From: an uncultured Pelagibacteraceae bacterium
GTDB taxonomy: Bacteria > Pseudomonadota > Alphaproteobacteria > Pelagibacterales > Pelagibacteraceae
Length of the DNA: 44,069 bases
Reading direction: 5' to 3'
Assembly: GCA_902593845.1 (NCBI GenBank)
Contig: CACJJV010000009.1
Span: 1-44,069 of the forward strand
Of this stretch, positions 24,456 to 33,077 are shown piece by piece. The position numbers and the translations under genes are program-made. Under the pieces are notes generated by a model. The model was not told where the DNA came from and did no database searches. It was given only the letters and a program-made list of their open reading frames with translations. Position 1 is the stretch's first letter. Each line of letters starts with the position of its first letter.

Positions 24456-25757
24456 CTAGTCACGAATTGCGTATGCAATTACACCTGTCTCAGTGACATC
24501 AGTACCTTTGGTTTCAGCTTCTTTACTTAATCTTAAACCAATAGTTGCTTTGATGAGGCTAAATGCAATATATGCCACCACAAAAACAAATATGTTTACT
24601 GATAATACACCAATTAACTGAGTACTAAAATTAGCACCAGAATTTGTTGCAGGTACAATTAATGTACCCCAAATTCCAGCAAATAAGTGAGCAGGAATAG
24701 CACCAACTACATCATCAATTTTCAAAGAGAATAATAGTTTAGTACCATACACTACGATTAGTCCACCTACGGCACCAATTAAAATTGCAGCAAATGGTGA
24801 TGGTAATAATGGTTCTGCAGTCACAGCAACCAAACCACCAATACATCCATTTAACATTTGAACTACGTCAGTTTTACCAAAATGCAATCTTGTTATAACT
24901 GCTGCACCCATAACACCACCTGCACCAGCAAGGAATGTGTTAATAAATATTTTTGATACAGCGATTGCATCGGTAGCCGTTCCCAATGCTAATTGTGAAC
25001 CACCGTTAAATCCAAACCAACCTAGCCATAAAATAAATACTCCAATTGTAACTAATGGTATTGATGATGCTGCAAAAGGTTTGATCGGTGCTGGGGCTCC
25101 AGACTTAGTAAATCTTCCTAGTCTTGGACCAATTATCATTGCACCAGCCAAAGCAGCTGCACCACCAGTTGAGTGTACTAAAGTCGAACCAGCAAAATCA
25201 GAAAAACCTGCTTCTGCTAACCAGCCTCCACCCCACTGCCAACCCATTACGATTGGATATATAATTCCTGATAGAATTGCAGCAAATGTAAAAAATGGCC
25301 ATAACTTAATTCTTTCAGCCATTGTCCCTGATACGATTGAAACGGTAGTTGCACAGAATACCATTTGGAAATACCAATCTGAACCATCTGAATAACCTGT
25401 ATCTATTTTACTACCATCTGCCCATGGAATAAATTTACCAATATACCCACCTGGATCAATACCATAAGCTAAGTTATAACCTACAAGCCAGAACATTATA
25501 CCTGCAATTGAGAATAAACCTATATTTTTTGCACAGATTACGGATACACTTTTTGATGTAACCATACCTGATTCTAACATTGCGAATCCTGCAGCCATAA
25601 ACATTACTAGGAATCCACAAATTAAGAATAATAGGGTGTTAAATATAAACCCTACTTCGGCAGAAACAGTTGTGTCTGCCATACCAGCACTACTCATGTT
25701 TAATAAAAAAATTAAACTAATAAGTGGCGCACTTATTACTTTTATTAATTTAGTCAT
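24456..25757 (-). CDS. amt: ammonium transporter (Amt)
   Basis: A 433-residue Amt/MEP/Rh channel with an N-terminal cleavable-type hydrophobic segment and eleven spans. Family blocks include AGFAMLESGMVTSK, WFQMVFCATTVSIVSGTMAERIK, DFAGSTLVHSTGGAAALAGAMIIGPR, ILWLGWFGFNGGS and HLFAGIWGT; the pore histidines fall in the VHSTGG and IPAHLFAG blocks. An AGGGAGGT ribosome site lies a few bases ahead of the ATG, among the strongest in the window. No glnB/glnK gene is adjacent. Upstream is a TATGCA-N5-TGCATA dyad that may mediate nitrogen control. Confidence 0.95.
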   Translation of the reverse strand: MTKLIKVISAPLISLIFLLNMSSAGMADTTVSAEVGFIFNTLLFLICGFLVMFMAAGFAMLESGMVTSKSVSVICAKNIGLFSIAGIMFWLVGYNLAYGIDPGGYIGKFIPWADGSKIDTGYSDGSDWYFQMVFCATTVSIVSGTMAERIKLWPFFTFAAILSGIIYPIVMGWQWGGGWLAEAGFSDFAGSTLVHSTGGAAALAGAMIIGPRLGRFTKSGAPAPIKPFAASSIPLVTIGVFILWLGWFGFNGGSQLALGTATDAIAVSKIFINTFLAGAGGVMGAAVITRLHFGKTDVVQMLNGCIGGLVAVTAEPLLPSPFAAILIGAVGGLIVVYGTKLLFSLKIDDVVGAIPAHLFAGIWGTLIVPATNSGANFSTQLIGVLSVNIFVFVVAYIAFSLIKATIGLRLSKEAETKGTDVTETGVIAYAIRD

Positions 25758-25830
25758 ACGACCTCCCTGTTAAAGAGAGCTCTTTTATTTTATTAAATGC
25801 TAATAACTAACGCTGATTACGAAAATTGGG

Positions 25831-25847
25831 TATGCAGTATTTGCATA
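25831..25847 (-). promoter_or_regulatory. TATGCA-N5-TGCATA dyad upstream of amt
   Basis: A perfect 6-base dyad with a 5-base spacer lies about 75 bases ahead of the amt ATG, between it and the HU terminator. Position suits an activator site for amt. The half-site resembles neither the full NtrC box nor a sigma-54 promoter, so the binding protein is unknown. Confidence 0.4.
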
Positions 25848-25852
25848 TAGAA

Positions 25853-25883
25853 ACAGCCTTAACGAGAGTTTCGTTAAGGCTGT
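25853..25883 (-). terminator. terminator of the HU gene
   Basis: ACAGCCTTAACGA at 25853-25865 pairs perfectly with TCGTTAAGGCTGT at 25871-25883 around a 5-base loop. It lies 10 bases past the HU stop on the minus strand. The stem is strong (13 base pairs); the following U-run is short. Confidence 0.85.
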
Positions 25884-25892
25884 AAAAAGACG

Positions 25893-26168
25893 TTATTTAT
25901 TGAATACTTCTTTTAAAGCTTTTGCTGGTAAAAACTTAACTTTTTGAGACGCAGCAATTTGAATCTGTTCTCCTGTTCTTGGGTTTCTTCCAACTCTAGC
26001 TTTTCTCTTAGCTACTTTATAAGTACCAAAACCAGCAATTTTTACTGAATCGTCAGCTTTTAAAGCATCTAAAATTGTGTTGGTAATTGTATCAAAAGTT
26101 CTCTCAGCATCAGCTTTACTTAGGTTTAATGCCCCAGAAATTTTGACTACTAGTTGTTTTTTGTTCAT
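25893..26168 (-). CDS. hup: HU-family DNA-binding protein
   Basis: A 91-residue nucleoid protein of normal length. It shows MNKKQLVVKISGALNLSKADAERTFD, then VKIAGFGTYKVAKRKARVGRNPRTGEQIQIAASQKVKF, whose GRNPRTGE arm tip intercalates in DNA, and ends FLPAKALKEVFNK. HU rather than IHF is supported by the arm and the short C-terminus. A GGAGCTAAA ribosome site precedes the ATG. It is a single-gene unit with its own terminator. Confidence 0.95.
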   Translation of the reverse strand: MNKKQLVVKISGALNLSKADAERTFDTITNTILDALKADDSVKIAGFGTYKVAKRKARVGRNPRTGEQIQIAASQKVKFLPAKALKEVFNK

Positions 26169-26254
26169 TTTAGCTCCGGTTTTATTAGGTTATTTTCATT
26201 GTTGTCAAAAGTATTGATAAATCAAGACTTTTTTTAGTATATTAAGAAAAGTTA

Positions 26255-26272
26255 TACACAATATGTTGTGTA
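26255..26272 (-). promoter_or_regulatory. TACACAA-N4-TTGTGTA dyad ahead of the HU gene
   Basis: A 7-base dyad with a TATG spacer, about 85 bases before the HU ATG, within or next to its promoter region. It may be an operator. Thirty bases further, GAGTTT-TTT-AAACTC (26299-26315 region) is a short hairpin that may end rseP transcripts. Confidence 0.3.
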
Positions 26273-26323
26273 AATTAAAAAAATGTTGATTTTATTGAGT
26301 TTTTTAAACTCTTTAAAATATTA

Positions 26324-27436
26324 TTAATTGAACAATCCTAAGTCTTTAAGGTCGTTAAAAGTTGTGAAAAACATCAAAGATATTAATAAAAATATTCCGA
26401 TTCGAAAAAAACCTTCTTGCGTTTTTTGAGATAACGGACGACCTAAAACTTTTTCAAATGCATAAAACATTAAATGTCCCCCATCAAGCATCGGGATTGG
26501 AAACAAATTAACTAAACCAAGACTTATTGAAATATATGCCATCATGCTGATAAATGCCAAAACACCAAATTCTGCAACCTGGCCTGAAATTTTTGCTATT
26601 CTTATCGGTCCTCCAAGCTGAGAGGTATCAGCTTTACCAAAAATCATTGCACCAATATATTTTAAGGAGGATATTCCTACAAAATAAACTTCATGAGCAG
26701 CATGGTATATAGCTTGTGCGGGTCCCAATTTAACGTGATTAATCTCATTATTATAAGCACCTAATTTTATACCGACTATTCTTTTATTAAGTTTGTTTCC
26801 TAAATTATCTTCACCTGGAACAATATTAGGTTTTACTTTTAAAATTAATTCATCATATGATCGTTTAACTTTAAAATCTATAATTTCATCAGTAGACATA
26901 GTAATAAATTTAGAAACATCCATAATGCTCTCAACTTTGTTGCCATCTATTTCTAAAATTACGTCGTTTTGTTTTAATCCTCCAGCCATAGCAGGGCTAT
27001 CTTTCTGAACTTCATTGATGACGGCTGGTGTAAAATCTTTACCAACAAAAGTATAAATTGAGAAGAAAATTACTAGAGCTAATAAAAAGTTTGCTAAAGG
27101 GCCACCAAAAACAATTAAACTTCTTTGATATAGAGGTTTAAGAGTAAATAATTTTTTTTGGTCTTCTTCACTATATTTTTCTAAAATTTCTTTATGATCC
27201 GCTTGAGAATATACATTTCTATCTCCAAAAAATTTTACATATCCTCCTAGAGGTATCCAGCATATTTTCCACCTTGTCCCAGATTTATCATTCCAACCAA
27301 AAATTTCCTTACCAAATCCTATAGAAAAATCAGTGACACCCACTCCAAATTTTTTAGCAAAGTAATAATGACCATATTCATGAATAAAGACGACAATTAA
27401 AATTAGAATAATAAAAGGTAAAATATAACTTAGCAT
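26324..27436 (-). CDS. rseP: site-2 protease RseP
   Basis: A 370-residue membrane zinc protease. The active site HEYGH is at 19-23 in the first span, a PDZ domain covers about 120-200 (AGGLKQNDVILEIDGNKV), and the third zinc ligand Asp318 lies in NLFPIPMLDGG. RseP makes the second cut in anti-sigma factors and clears signal-peptide remnants. Bacterial rseP is often followed by bamA; here it is followed by a 155-base gap and HU. It starts eight bases after the GATase gene. Confidence 0.95.
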   Translation of the reverse strand: MLSYILPFIILILIVVFIHEYGHYYFAKKFGVGVTDFSIGFGKEIFGWNDKSGTRWKICWIPLGGYVKFFGDRNVYSQADHKEILEKYSEEDQKKLFTLKPLYQRSLIVFGGPLANFLLALVIFFSIYTFVGKDFTPAVINEVQKDSPAMAGGLKQNDVILEIDGNKVESIMDVSKFITMSTDEIIDFKVKRSYDELILKVKPNIVPGEDNLGNKLNKRIVGIKLGAYNNEINHVKLGPAQAIYHAAHEVYFVGISSLKYIGAMIFGKADTSQLGGPIRIAKISGQVAEFGVLAFISMMAYISISLGLVNLFPIPMLDGGHLMFYAFEKVLGRPLSQKTQEGFFRIGIFLLISLMFFTTFNDLKDLGLFN

Positions 27437-27443
27437 TTTTAAA

Positions 27444-28232
27444 TCAATTTATACTATCCATCCAATTCTTTAACTCAATCATTCTTTGAGACTTATTTGA
27501 CACAGCAATTTCTTTTTTTATAAATAATATGTGATTTTTAATTTCTTCCTCATCTCTAAATACTTTTCTTGTTTGAATTAATCTTTCCTTCCTAAACTCA
27601 ATTAAACTTATCATTTTCTCATAAGTAATTTCAGGATGATACTGTAACCCATAAATTTTTGATTTTCCAACTGTGAAATATGAACTTTGTACTTTATTAA
27701 TTTTATTTGATGCTAAACAAATTCCGTTTTTTGGTAATTTTACTACCTCATCAAAATTAAACGCTGGAGAATTAAAATTATTATTCTTATTCCTATAAAT
27801 AGAATTATTTAATCCTTCATTATTAATTATAATCTCATTTGCTATTCCTATATGAGATTTTTCTGCTTTTTTTACCTCTCCTCCGGCAGCAGTTACTGCA
27901 ACTTGCATTCCCCAACAAATCGCTAAAATATTTTTAACTTGTTTTTGGCATTCTCTCATAAATTCAATTTGTCTTTTTATCTCTGGTGTATTGTTATAGA
28001 TGTTCAAACTACTTCCACCCCAAATTAACCCATCGTATTTTGGAAGTTTATTTTTAACCTCATCTAAATTTTGATCCGAGGATGGATTAATAACATCAAA
28101 ATGATAATTATTATTAAATACATTAAGACTATCTTTTAAACTCTCAGTATGTGTTTGAATACCTACTTTTAAAAAATTTTGATTTTCCTCTTTTAAATTT
28201 CCCTCAACTATTAAAATATTAAGATTTTTCAT
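27444..28232 (-). CDS. class I glutamine amidotransferase-like protein
   Basis: A 262-residue stand-alone GATase domain of the GMP-synthase-like type. The nucleophile is Cys106 in AICWGMQVAVTAAGG, and the His-Glu pair is in YGLQYHPEI; WGGSSLNIYN precedes. A C-terminal helical extension of about 50 residues is Lys/Arg-rich. No synthase partner is encoded nearby, so it may act as a gamma-glutamyl or related hydrolase. It begins at the base next to the iron alcohol dehydrogenase stop. Confidence 0.82.
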   Translation of the reverse strand: MKNLNILIVEGNLKEENQNFLKVGIQTHTESLKDSLNVFNNNYHFDVINPSSDQNLDEVKNKLPKYDGLIWGGSSLNIYNNTPEIKRQIEFMRECQKQVKNILAICWGMQVAVTAAGGEVKKAEKSHIGIANEIIINNEGLNNSIYRNKNNNFNSPAFNFDEVVKLPKNGICLASNKINKVQSSYFTVGKSKIYGLQYHPEITYEKMISLIEFRKERLIQTRKVFRDEEEIKNHILFIKKEIAVSNKSQRMIELKNWMDSIN

Positions 28233-29396
28233 TTAAAACAAATTACCAGACATGCTGTGTTGATACATTATTTTCATGTCTTCAATGCTCAATTTCTTTG
28301 GATTACCATTCGTTGATGGATCCTCTAAAGCCATTTTTGATAAACGATCAATTTGTAAATCTTTTTCATTTATGACACTTGATAATTTATGTGGAATTTC
28401 AAATTTTTCTCTTAAATCTAAAATCCATTTTAAAAAACCATCAAAAGATTTATCTTTTAATTCAAGATATTCTGAGATCTTTGCGACTTTACTCTCAATC
28501 ACATCTCTGTTGAAAGTTAAAACATATGGCATGAAAATTGCGTTTGATAGACCATGATGAAGATTATTTAGAGCATTTACTGGATGGCTCAAAGAATGAA
28601 TTGCGCCCAGGCCTTTTTGGAATGCGGTTGAACCCATACTTGCAGCAGTAAGCATGTTCATTCTGGCCTCAAGGTTAGATCCATTTTTATATGCCTCTGG
28701 TAACCATTTAAAAATTAATTTCATACCTTCTAAAGCTATTCCATCAGCCATTGGATGATAACCTGGGGCACAAAATGCCTCTAGATTATGAGCTAATGCA
28801 TCCATGCCTGTTGCGGCTGTCATTTTTTTTGGTAAATCTTTTGTTAAAACTGGATCTAAAATGACTATGGACGGTAAAAATTTTGGATGAAATATAATTT
28901 TTTTAACTCCTAGATCTTCATTTAAAATAACAGATGCTCTCCCCGTTTCAGAACCTGTTCCAGCTGTAGTAGGCACAGCTATAATAGGAGCGATATTGTT
29001 TGGATTAGCTTTAGTCCAGTTATCGCCAACATCCTCAAAATCCCACAATGATAAAGTTTGACCTGTCATGAATGCAATTGCTTTTCCCACATCAAGACCA
29101 CTTCCACCACCAAAAGCAATCACACCATCACAATTTTTTTCTTTATAATGTTTTACTCCGTCGCTTACATTTTTACCTGTTGGATTACCAATCACATCGT
29201 AAAATATTTCAGTAGATAAATTATTACTTTTTAAATTTGACAAAGCATCTTTAACAATAGTTGATTGTCCAAGTCCTTTGTCAGTCACCAATAAAGGTTT
29301 TTTTATATTTAAATTTTTACAAGCTATACTTAAATCTTTAATTCTATTTTCACCCACCCACATTGAAGTAGGATAATTCCAATTAAGCTTTTTCAT
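28233..29396 (-). CDS. iron-containing alcohol dehydrogenase
   Basis: A 387-residue group III alcohol dehydrogenase. NAD-binding GGGSGLDVGKAIA is near 97-109, and the metal ligands fall in DALAHNLEAF, HSLSHPVNAL and HHGLSNAIFMPYV. Such enzymes oxidise small alcohols or reduce aldehydes; the substrate cannot be told. It lies between an MBL hydrolase (6 bases) and the GATase (0 bases), so the three are co-transcribed. Confidence 0.9.
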   Translation of the reverse strand: MKKLNWNYPTSMWVGENRIKDLSIACKNLNIKKPLLVTDKGLGQSTIVKDALSNLKSNNLSTEIFYDVIGNPTGKNVSDGVKHYKEKNCDGVIAFGGGSGLDVGKAIAFMTGQTLSLWDFEDVGDNWTKANPNNIAPIIAVPTTAGTGSETGRASVILNEDLGVKKIIFHPKFLPSIVILDPVLTKDLPKKMTAATGMDALAHNLEAFCAPGYHPMADGIALEGMKLIFKWLPEAYKNGSNLEARMNMLTAASMGSTAFQKGLGAIHSLSHPVNALNNLHHGLSNAIFMPYVLTFNRDVIESKVAKISEYLELKDKSFDGFLKWILDLREKFEIPHKLSSVINEKDLQIDRLSKMALEDPSTNGNPKKLSIEDMKIMYQHSMSGNLF

Positions 29397-29402
29397 AAAT
29401 TT

Positions 29403-30461
29403 TTAGTTAATAATATCTGATATTTTTGAAATTTGACCAATCTTAAAAATAAGTGCATCCTCTTTATCAAATCCATAATTCTCAGCATTATCTTTAAATC
29501 TTATTGGTGGTTCCATAATTGGCTCCAAAGATAATACAAAAGTTCCCCAGTGCATACCTAGTACCTTTTTACTTTTCAAATCTTTTCCAATTTTGAGAGC
29601 CTCTTCTGGATTGGTATGATAAATAGATTTATCTTTGTAAGGCATAATTGGATAAAAATTATATGCACCAATGTTGATTATGGTTAAATCAATTGGTCCA
29701 TATTTATTTCCTAAATCTTTATAAATATTTCCATATCCTGTATCGCAGGCAAATAATATTTTTTTTCCATTATATTCAATTAAAAAACTTCCCCACAAAG
29801 TTTTGTTGGTATCTGTTAAACTTCTTTTTGACCAATGAACAGCTGGAAGAAAAGTAACTTTTAAATTTTTATTAATATTAATTTCATCATACCAATCCAT
29901 CTCATTGATATCTCGATATCCATTCGTTTTAAAATATTTGCTTAGTTTAAGTGGAACCAAAACTTTGGAGTTCTTAAAAGGAAATCTTCTTATTGTCATC
30001 ATGTCTTGATGATCATAATGATTGTGGGTGAGTAAAAATAAATCAATGTTGGGTATCTCGCTTAATTTCAATGCTGGTTCAGTAAATCTTTTTGGACCAA
30101 ATATTAGTGGACCTGCATTCTTCGAAAAAACTGGATCAGTAATAATAGTAGTATCTCCTAATTTAATAATAAATGTAGCATGACCAATCCAAGCAATATA
30201 ATCATTATCTTTATATTTTTCTAAGTTTCTTAATACTTCATTTTTTTCTAAAACGTGACCTTCAGAAATTGTCATATCAAGTTTCTTTTTCTCTTGATTA
30301 AAAATTTTATAAGACCATTTCACATTTGGATCTCTTTTTGGTGAGCCTTCAGGATTCCTAAAAGTACCGTCAGAGAGATGATGATAAGGTTTTTTTTCCA
30401 TAGCAAATGTCAAATTGTTTAAACTTAAAACTAAAATTAGAAAATATAAAAAATTTATCAT
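29403..30461 (-). CDS. secreted MBL-fold hydrolase, NAPE-PLD/UlaG-like
   Basis: A 352-residue metallo-beta-lactamase-fold protein with a likely signal peptide (residues 1-20, cut near LTFA). The zinc motif is HNHYDH at 146-151, preceded by IGHATFIIKLGDTTIITDPVFS and followed by VLMxHWGT-like VLGMHWGTF. The family includes NAPE-specific phospholipase D-like enzymes, so a phosphodiester of a lipid head group is a possible substrate. It is in the same unit as the alcohol dehydrogenase and GATase, six bases upstream. Confidence 0.85.
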   Translation of the reverse strand: MINFLYFLILVLSLNNLTFAMEKKPYHHLSDGTFRNPEGSPKRDPNVKWSYKIFNQEKKKLDMTISEGHVLEKNEVLRNLEKYKDNDYIAWIGHATFIIKLGDTTIITDPVFSKNAGPLIFGPKRFTEPALKLSEIPNIDLFLLTHNHYDHQDMMTIRRFPFKNSKVLVPLKLSKYFKTNGYRDINEMDWYDEININKNLKVTFLPAVHWSKRSLTDTNKTLWGSFLIEYNGKKILFACDTGYGNIYKDLGNKYGPIDLTIINIGAYNFYPIMPYKDKSIYHTNPEEALKIGKDLKSKKVLGMHWGTFVLSLEPIMEPPIRFKDNAENYGFDKEDALIFKIGQISKISDIIN

Positions 30462-30494
30462 ATATATTTTGATTTTATATGAATTTAAAATTTT

Positions 30495-31124
30495 TTATTC
30501 TTTTATTATCTCATACTCAAAATTTTGAGTAGTTTCATTGACTTGTAAAAGTTTCGCACCATTTTTGCTATGAAATTTTGTAGCCATTTCAGTTAGAGGA
30601 GAGAGCGTGACTAATCTATTTAAATGGTTAGATTTTTTAATCTTTTTGTAAACTTCCTTAACAATCAATTTTCCACCACCTTTTTTTTTAGACCAAACTG
30701 TATAAGCAATAGCAATCTGACCAACATTTTGACCTCTGTGAGTGCTTTGTAGATGAGCATCTTGGCTAAATTTATCCAGCTCCTCTACATTTATTGGTAC
30801 TTTATTTGTAAAAGCGAAGCACATTACAGCATGAATTTCTTTTTTGTATTTTACACCGTATATTTTTCTGCCGTGACTTCTTCTGAAAGTCACACTTAAT
30901 TCTGGTCTAACTGGATCTTCAGAAACATTACATTCTTTAAGTTCAACTAATTCAGCACCTTTAACCCAGCCAAAAAAGTCATCAATGTTTTTATTTATTA
31001 TTTGTTTATTTTTTCGAATTCTAGCTTTAATTCTTGGTTTAAATTTTTTTGAGTTTTTTAAACTATTATTATCTAGGTATTTCTCTGCTAGTTTATTTCT
31101 TACATTTTTAAAAATCTCTTTCAT
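30495..31124 (-). CDS. unknown 209-residue protein, possible GNAT fold
   Basis: A 209-residue soluble protein with a very basic N-terminus (about 45 residues rich in Lys, Arg and Asn). The rest alternates strands and helices: LSVTFRRSHGRKIYGVKY, EIHAVMCFAFTNKVP, RGQNVGQIAIAYTVWSKKKGGGKLIVKEVYKKI, RLVTLSPLTEMATKFHSKNGAKLLQ and FEYEI. The strand order with a late NGAxLL strand recalls N-acetyltransferases, but I do not see a clear acetyl-CoA loop. It sits between the 54-residue membrane peptide and the MBL gene in one minus-strand run. Confidence 0.7.
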   Translation of the reverse strand: MKEIFKNVRNKLAEKYLDNNSLKNSKKFKPRIKARIRKNKQIINKNIDDFFGWVKGAELVELKECNVSEDPVRPELSVTFRRSHGRKIYGVKYKKEIHAVMCFAFTNKVPINVEELDKFSQDAHLQSTHRGQNVGQIAIAYTVWSKKKGGGKLIVKEVYKKIKKSNHLNRLVTLSPLTEMATKFHSKNGAKLLQVNETTQNFEYEIIKE

Positions 31125-31148
31125 TTTTTAATTTTTATTTATTTTTAA

Positions 31149-31313
31149 CTAAAAGTATAATAATGCAAAAATTACCCCTAAAATTACTACTGTAATCGTA
31201 GCAACAATGTAATTTATCTTAATATTAAATTTTTTATAAATCGTATCATTTATCTTATCCCAGAATAGAACTAACAAAAATATAGCGATAGCAGGTATGA
31301 TAAATTTAATCAT
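31149..31313 (-). CDS. 54-residue two-span membrane peptide
   Basis: ATG at 31311-31313 to TAG at 31149-31151, 54 residues. Two hydrophobic segments (FIIPAIAIFLLVLFW and NYIVATITVVILGVIFALLYF) flank a short charged linker. It starts three bases after the stop of the ScfR-type regulator on the same strand, so it is probably its operon partner. No family recognised. Confidence 0.6.
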   Translation of the reverse strand: MIKFIIPAIAIFLLVLFWDKINDTIYKKFNIKINYIVATITVVILGVIFALLYF

Positions 31314-31316
31314 CGA

Positions 31317-32750
31317 CTATGTGTTTTTGTCTCCAACATATACTGAAACACCTCTAGAGTTAATATCAACATCAAATTTCTTATGTAATGGAGGGAAAGC
31401 TCTTTGAGAACAGTCTAATCTATCACACGTTCTACATGACACACCTATTGGTATTTCTGTAGATTTATCATTAATGTTTAAATTTTCTGAATAAATAAAT
31501 TCTTTTGCATATTTTGCTTCACATCCCAATCCAATAGACAAAATACTTTTTGATTGTCCAAATCTTCCAATCCCTTTTTCAACTGTTCTAGCTATACATA
31601 CATACTTTTCACCATTAGACATTTTGCTAACGGCAGCTTGAATAATACCAGGTCTTGTCAAAGCTGAATAAACGTTCCAACGTGGACAAGCACCACCATA
31701 TCTTGGAATTTCTATTCCTGATAAGGAAAATCTTTTAGATATATTCCCAGCCATATCTACTCTTAAAAAATGGAAAGGTATCCCTGGTAATTTTGGATCT
31801 TGTAAACACGTTACCCTATGAGCTACCTGTTCAAAAGATGTAGCAAAAGTATTTTGTAGTAACTCTAAATCATACTTAAGTTTTTTACATTCTGTATGAA
31901 AAAGTTTATACGGCATTAAAATTGCGGCACCGCAGTAATTTAATAAAGCAATTTTTGTCAATTTTTTAGATTCATCAGATGGGAAAGTAAATTTTGACAA
32001 ATATTCTTCAATTTCTTTATCAGCACCTTCTTGGGCTATTTGAGCAGCTGCATGAAGTTTTTTTGTTTCTAAAGAGCTGTAATCGCTTAATAATAGTTCT
32101 TTTTTATTTTTTTTATAAAGCTTTGAGAAAGGTTTATTTTCTTGAGGAATAACATCTTTTACTGTTATGTCATATTCCGATTTTAAATAATCGCAAAGAG
32201 CTATATATCTTGTCCTATTATTTTTTTGAACTTTCTCAAAAACATCATTTGCGAAATCTTCTAATTTTGGAAAATAGTTTTTATTGTCTTGTAAAAAGTC
32301 TGAAATAACTTCACCAGGAAAAGAGTTCTTTCTATTATCAACAATTTTACCAGATATTGTCTCAATTTTATTAATCATTTCATGATCCTTTTTTTTTAAA
32401 ATATCTCCTAGTCTAACGATGGCTCTGCCAATTTTTGGATTAGTACCAACTAAATCTTTTACTTCTGGACCTAGAATATCTAAATCTTCAAACAATTTAT
32501 CATCTAGTATTTCTGATAAAGTATTTTCTAAATTGATATCTGATTTTGAGGTTAATTGAGAAAGTTCAATGTTCAATTTTTCACAAATTTTTAAGAGTAA
32601 ATCTCCATCTATTTTTCTTTTTCCACCCTCAATAAGATTAAGATAACTAGGAGATATATTTAAATCCTCAGCCAATTTATTAGCTTGAAGCCCTAACTGT
32701 CTCCTAAAAGCCTTGATTTTTGGTCCTATTTTTAGATTTAATTGACTCAT
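31317..32750 (-). CDS. ScfR/RamB-type transcriptional regulator
   Basis: A 477-residue regulator. An XRE helix-turn-helix fills about residues 8-62 (KIKAFRRQLGLQANKLAEDLNISPSYLNLIEGGKRKI), an ImmA/IrrE-like segment lies near 200-290, and the C-terminal domain ends with the Cys-rich VSCRTCDRLDCSQRAFPP. This arrangement is the short-chain-fatty-acid regulator family that includes RamB and relatives controlling the glyoxylate and methylcitrate pathways. It is divergent from aceA, with five TTTGTAAA-like words between, so control of aceA and of itself is likely. Acyl-CoA as ligand is inference from the family. Confidence 0.88.
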   Translation of the reverse strand: MSQLNLKIGPKIKAFRRQLGLQANKLAEDLNISPSYLNLIEGGKRKIDGDLLLKICEKLNIELSQLTSKSDINLENTLSEILDDKLFEDLDILGPEVKDLVGTNPKIGRAIVRLGDILKKKDHEMINKIETISGKIVDNRKNSFPGEVISDFLQDNKNYFPKLEDFANDVFEKVQKNNRTRYIALCDYLKSEYDITVKDVIPQENKPFSKLYKKNKKELLLSDYSSLETKKLHAAAQIAQEGADKEIEEYLSKFTFPSDESKKLTKIALLNYCGAAILMPYKLFHTECKKLKYDLELLQNTFATSFEQVAHRVTCLQDPKLPGIPFHFLRVDMAGNISKRFSLSGIEIPRYGGACPRWNVYSALTRPGIIQAAVSKMSNGEKYVCIARTVEKGIGRFGQSKSILSIGLGCEAKYAKEFIYSENLNINDKSTEIPIGVSCRTCDRLDCSQRAFPPLHKKFDVDINSRGVSVYVGDKNT

Positions 32751-32767
32751 ATTTTCTATTAGTAAAT

Positions 32768-32848
32768 TTTGTAAATTTATTTTTACAAGATTTTTCTTTA
32801 GTTTACAACAGTTTTATACTTTTTAATAGATTTTGTAAATTTTGTAAA
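32768..32848. promoter_or_regulatory. cluster of five TTTGTAAA-like words, regulator/aceA gap
   Basis: TTTGTAAA occurs at 32768-32775, 32832-32839 and 32841-32848; its reverse form TTTACAA occurs at 32782-32788 and 32802-32808. The last two forward copies are 9 bases apart. The word resembles the TTTGCAAA core I recall for RamB-type sites. The cluster starts 18 bases from the regulator ATG and ends 14 bases before the 53-residue gene, so it overlaps both promoters. Confidence 0.6.
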
Positions 32849-32861
32849 TTATAAAATTTAC

Positions 32862-33023
32862 ATGGACGAAAAATTAAAAAACAACGAAAATGAAGCTCAA
32901 ATCATAAGACATGAAGACCTTGCTAGACATAATAGCAGGGGTATCTACATGAGAGATGATCATTGTGATTGGGGTTCAAGCGGAATGAAAGATTTAGTTG
33001 AGACACTTAACGACTCAAATTAA
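32862..33023 (+). CDS. 53-residue orphan between the regulator and aceA
   Basis: ATG at 32862 to TAA at 33021-33023 encodes 53 residues, hydrophilic and without a membrane segment. It has an acidic start (DEKLKNNENEAQII) and a His/Asp/Cys/Trp-containing middle (RHEDLARHNSRGIYMRDDHCDWGSS), which could bind a metal. It lies directly behind the TTTGTAAA cluster and 54 bases before aceA on the same strand, so it is probably the first gene of an aceA transcript. No family recognised. Confidence 0.55.
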   Translation: MDEKLKNNENEAQIIRHEDLARHNSRGIYMRDDHCDWGSSGMKDLVETLNDSN

Positions 33024-33046
33024 TTTTCAAACCCTTAACATTCATT

Positions 33047-33060
33047 TTCAATTAATTGAA
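33047..33060. promoter_or_regulatory. 14-base palindrome before aceA
   Basis: TTCAATTAATTGAA is a perfect 14-base palindrome ending 18 bases ahead of the aceA ATG. In A+T-rich DNA such palindromes arise by chance more often, but the position between the 53-residue gene and aceA makes a second control site possible. Confidence 0.3.
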
Positions 33061-33077
33061 CTTTACCGGGGCCAATA

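Noticed and set aside
24937..25395. 152-residue plus-strand frame inside amt
   Set aside because: Pro/Ala-rich composition is the antisense shadow of Amt's Gly/Ala-rich spans; Amt itself is certain.
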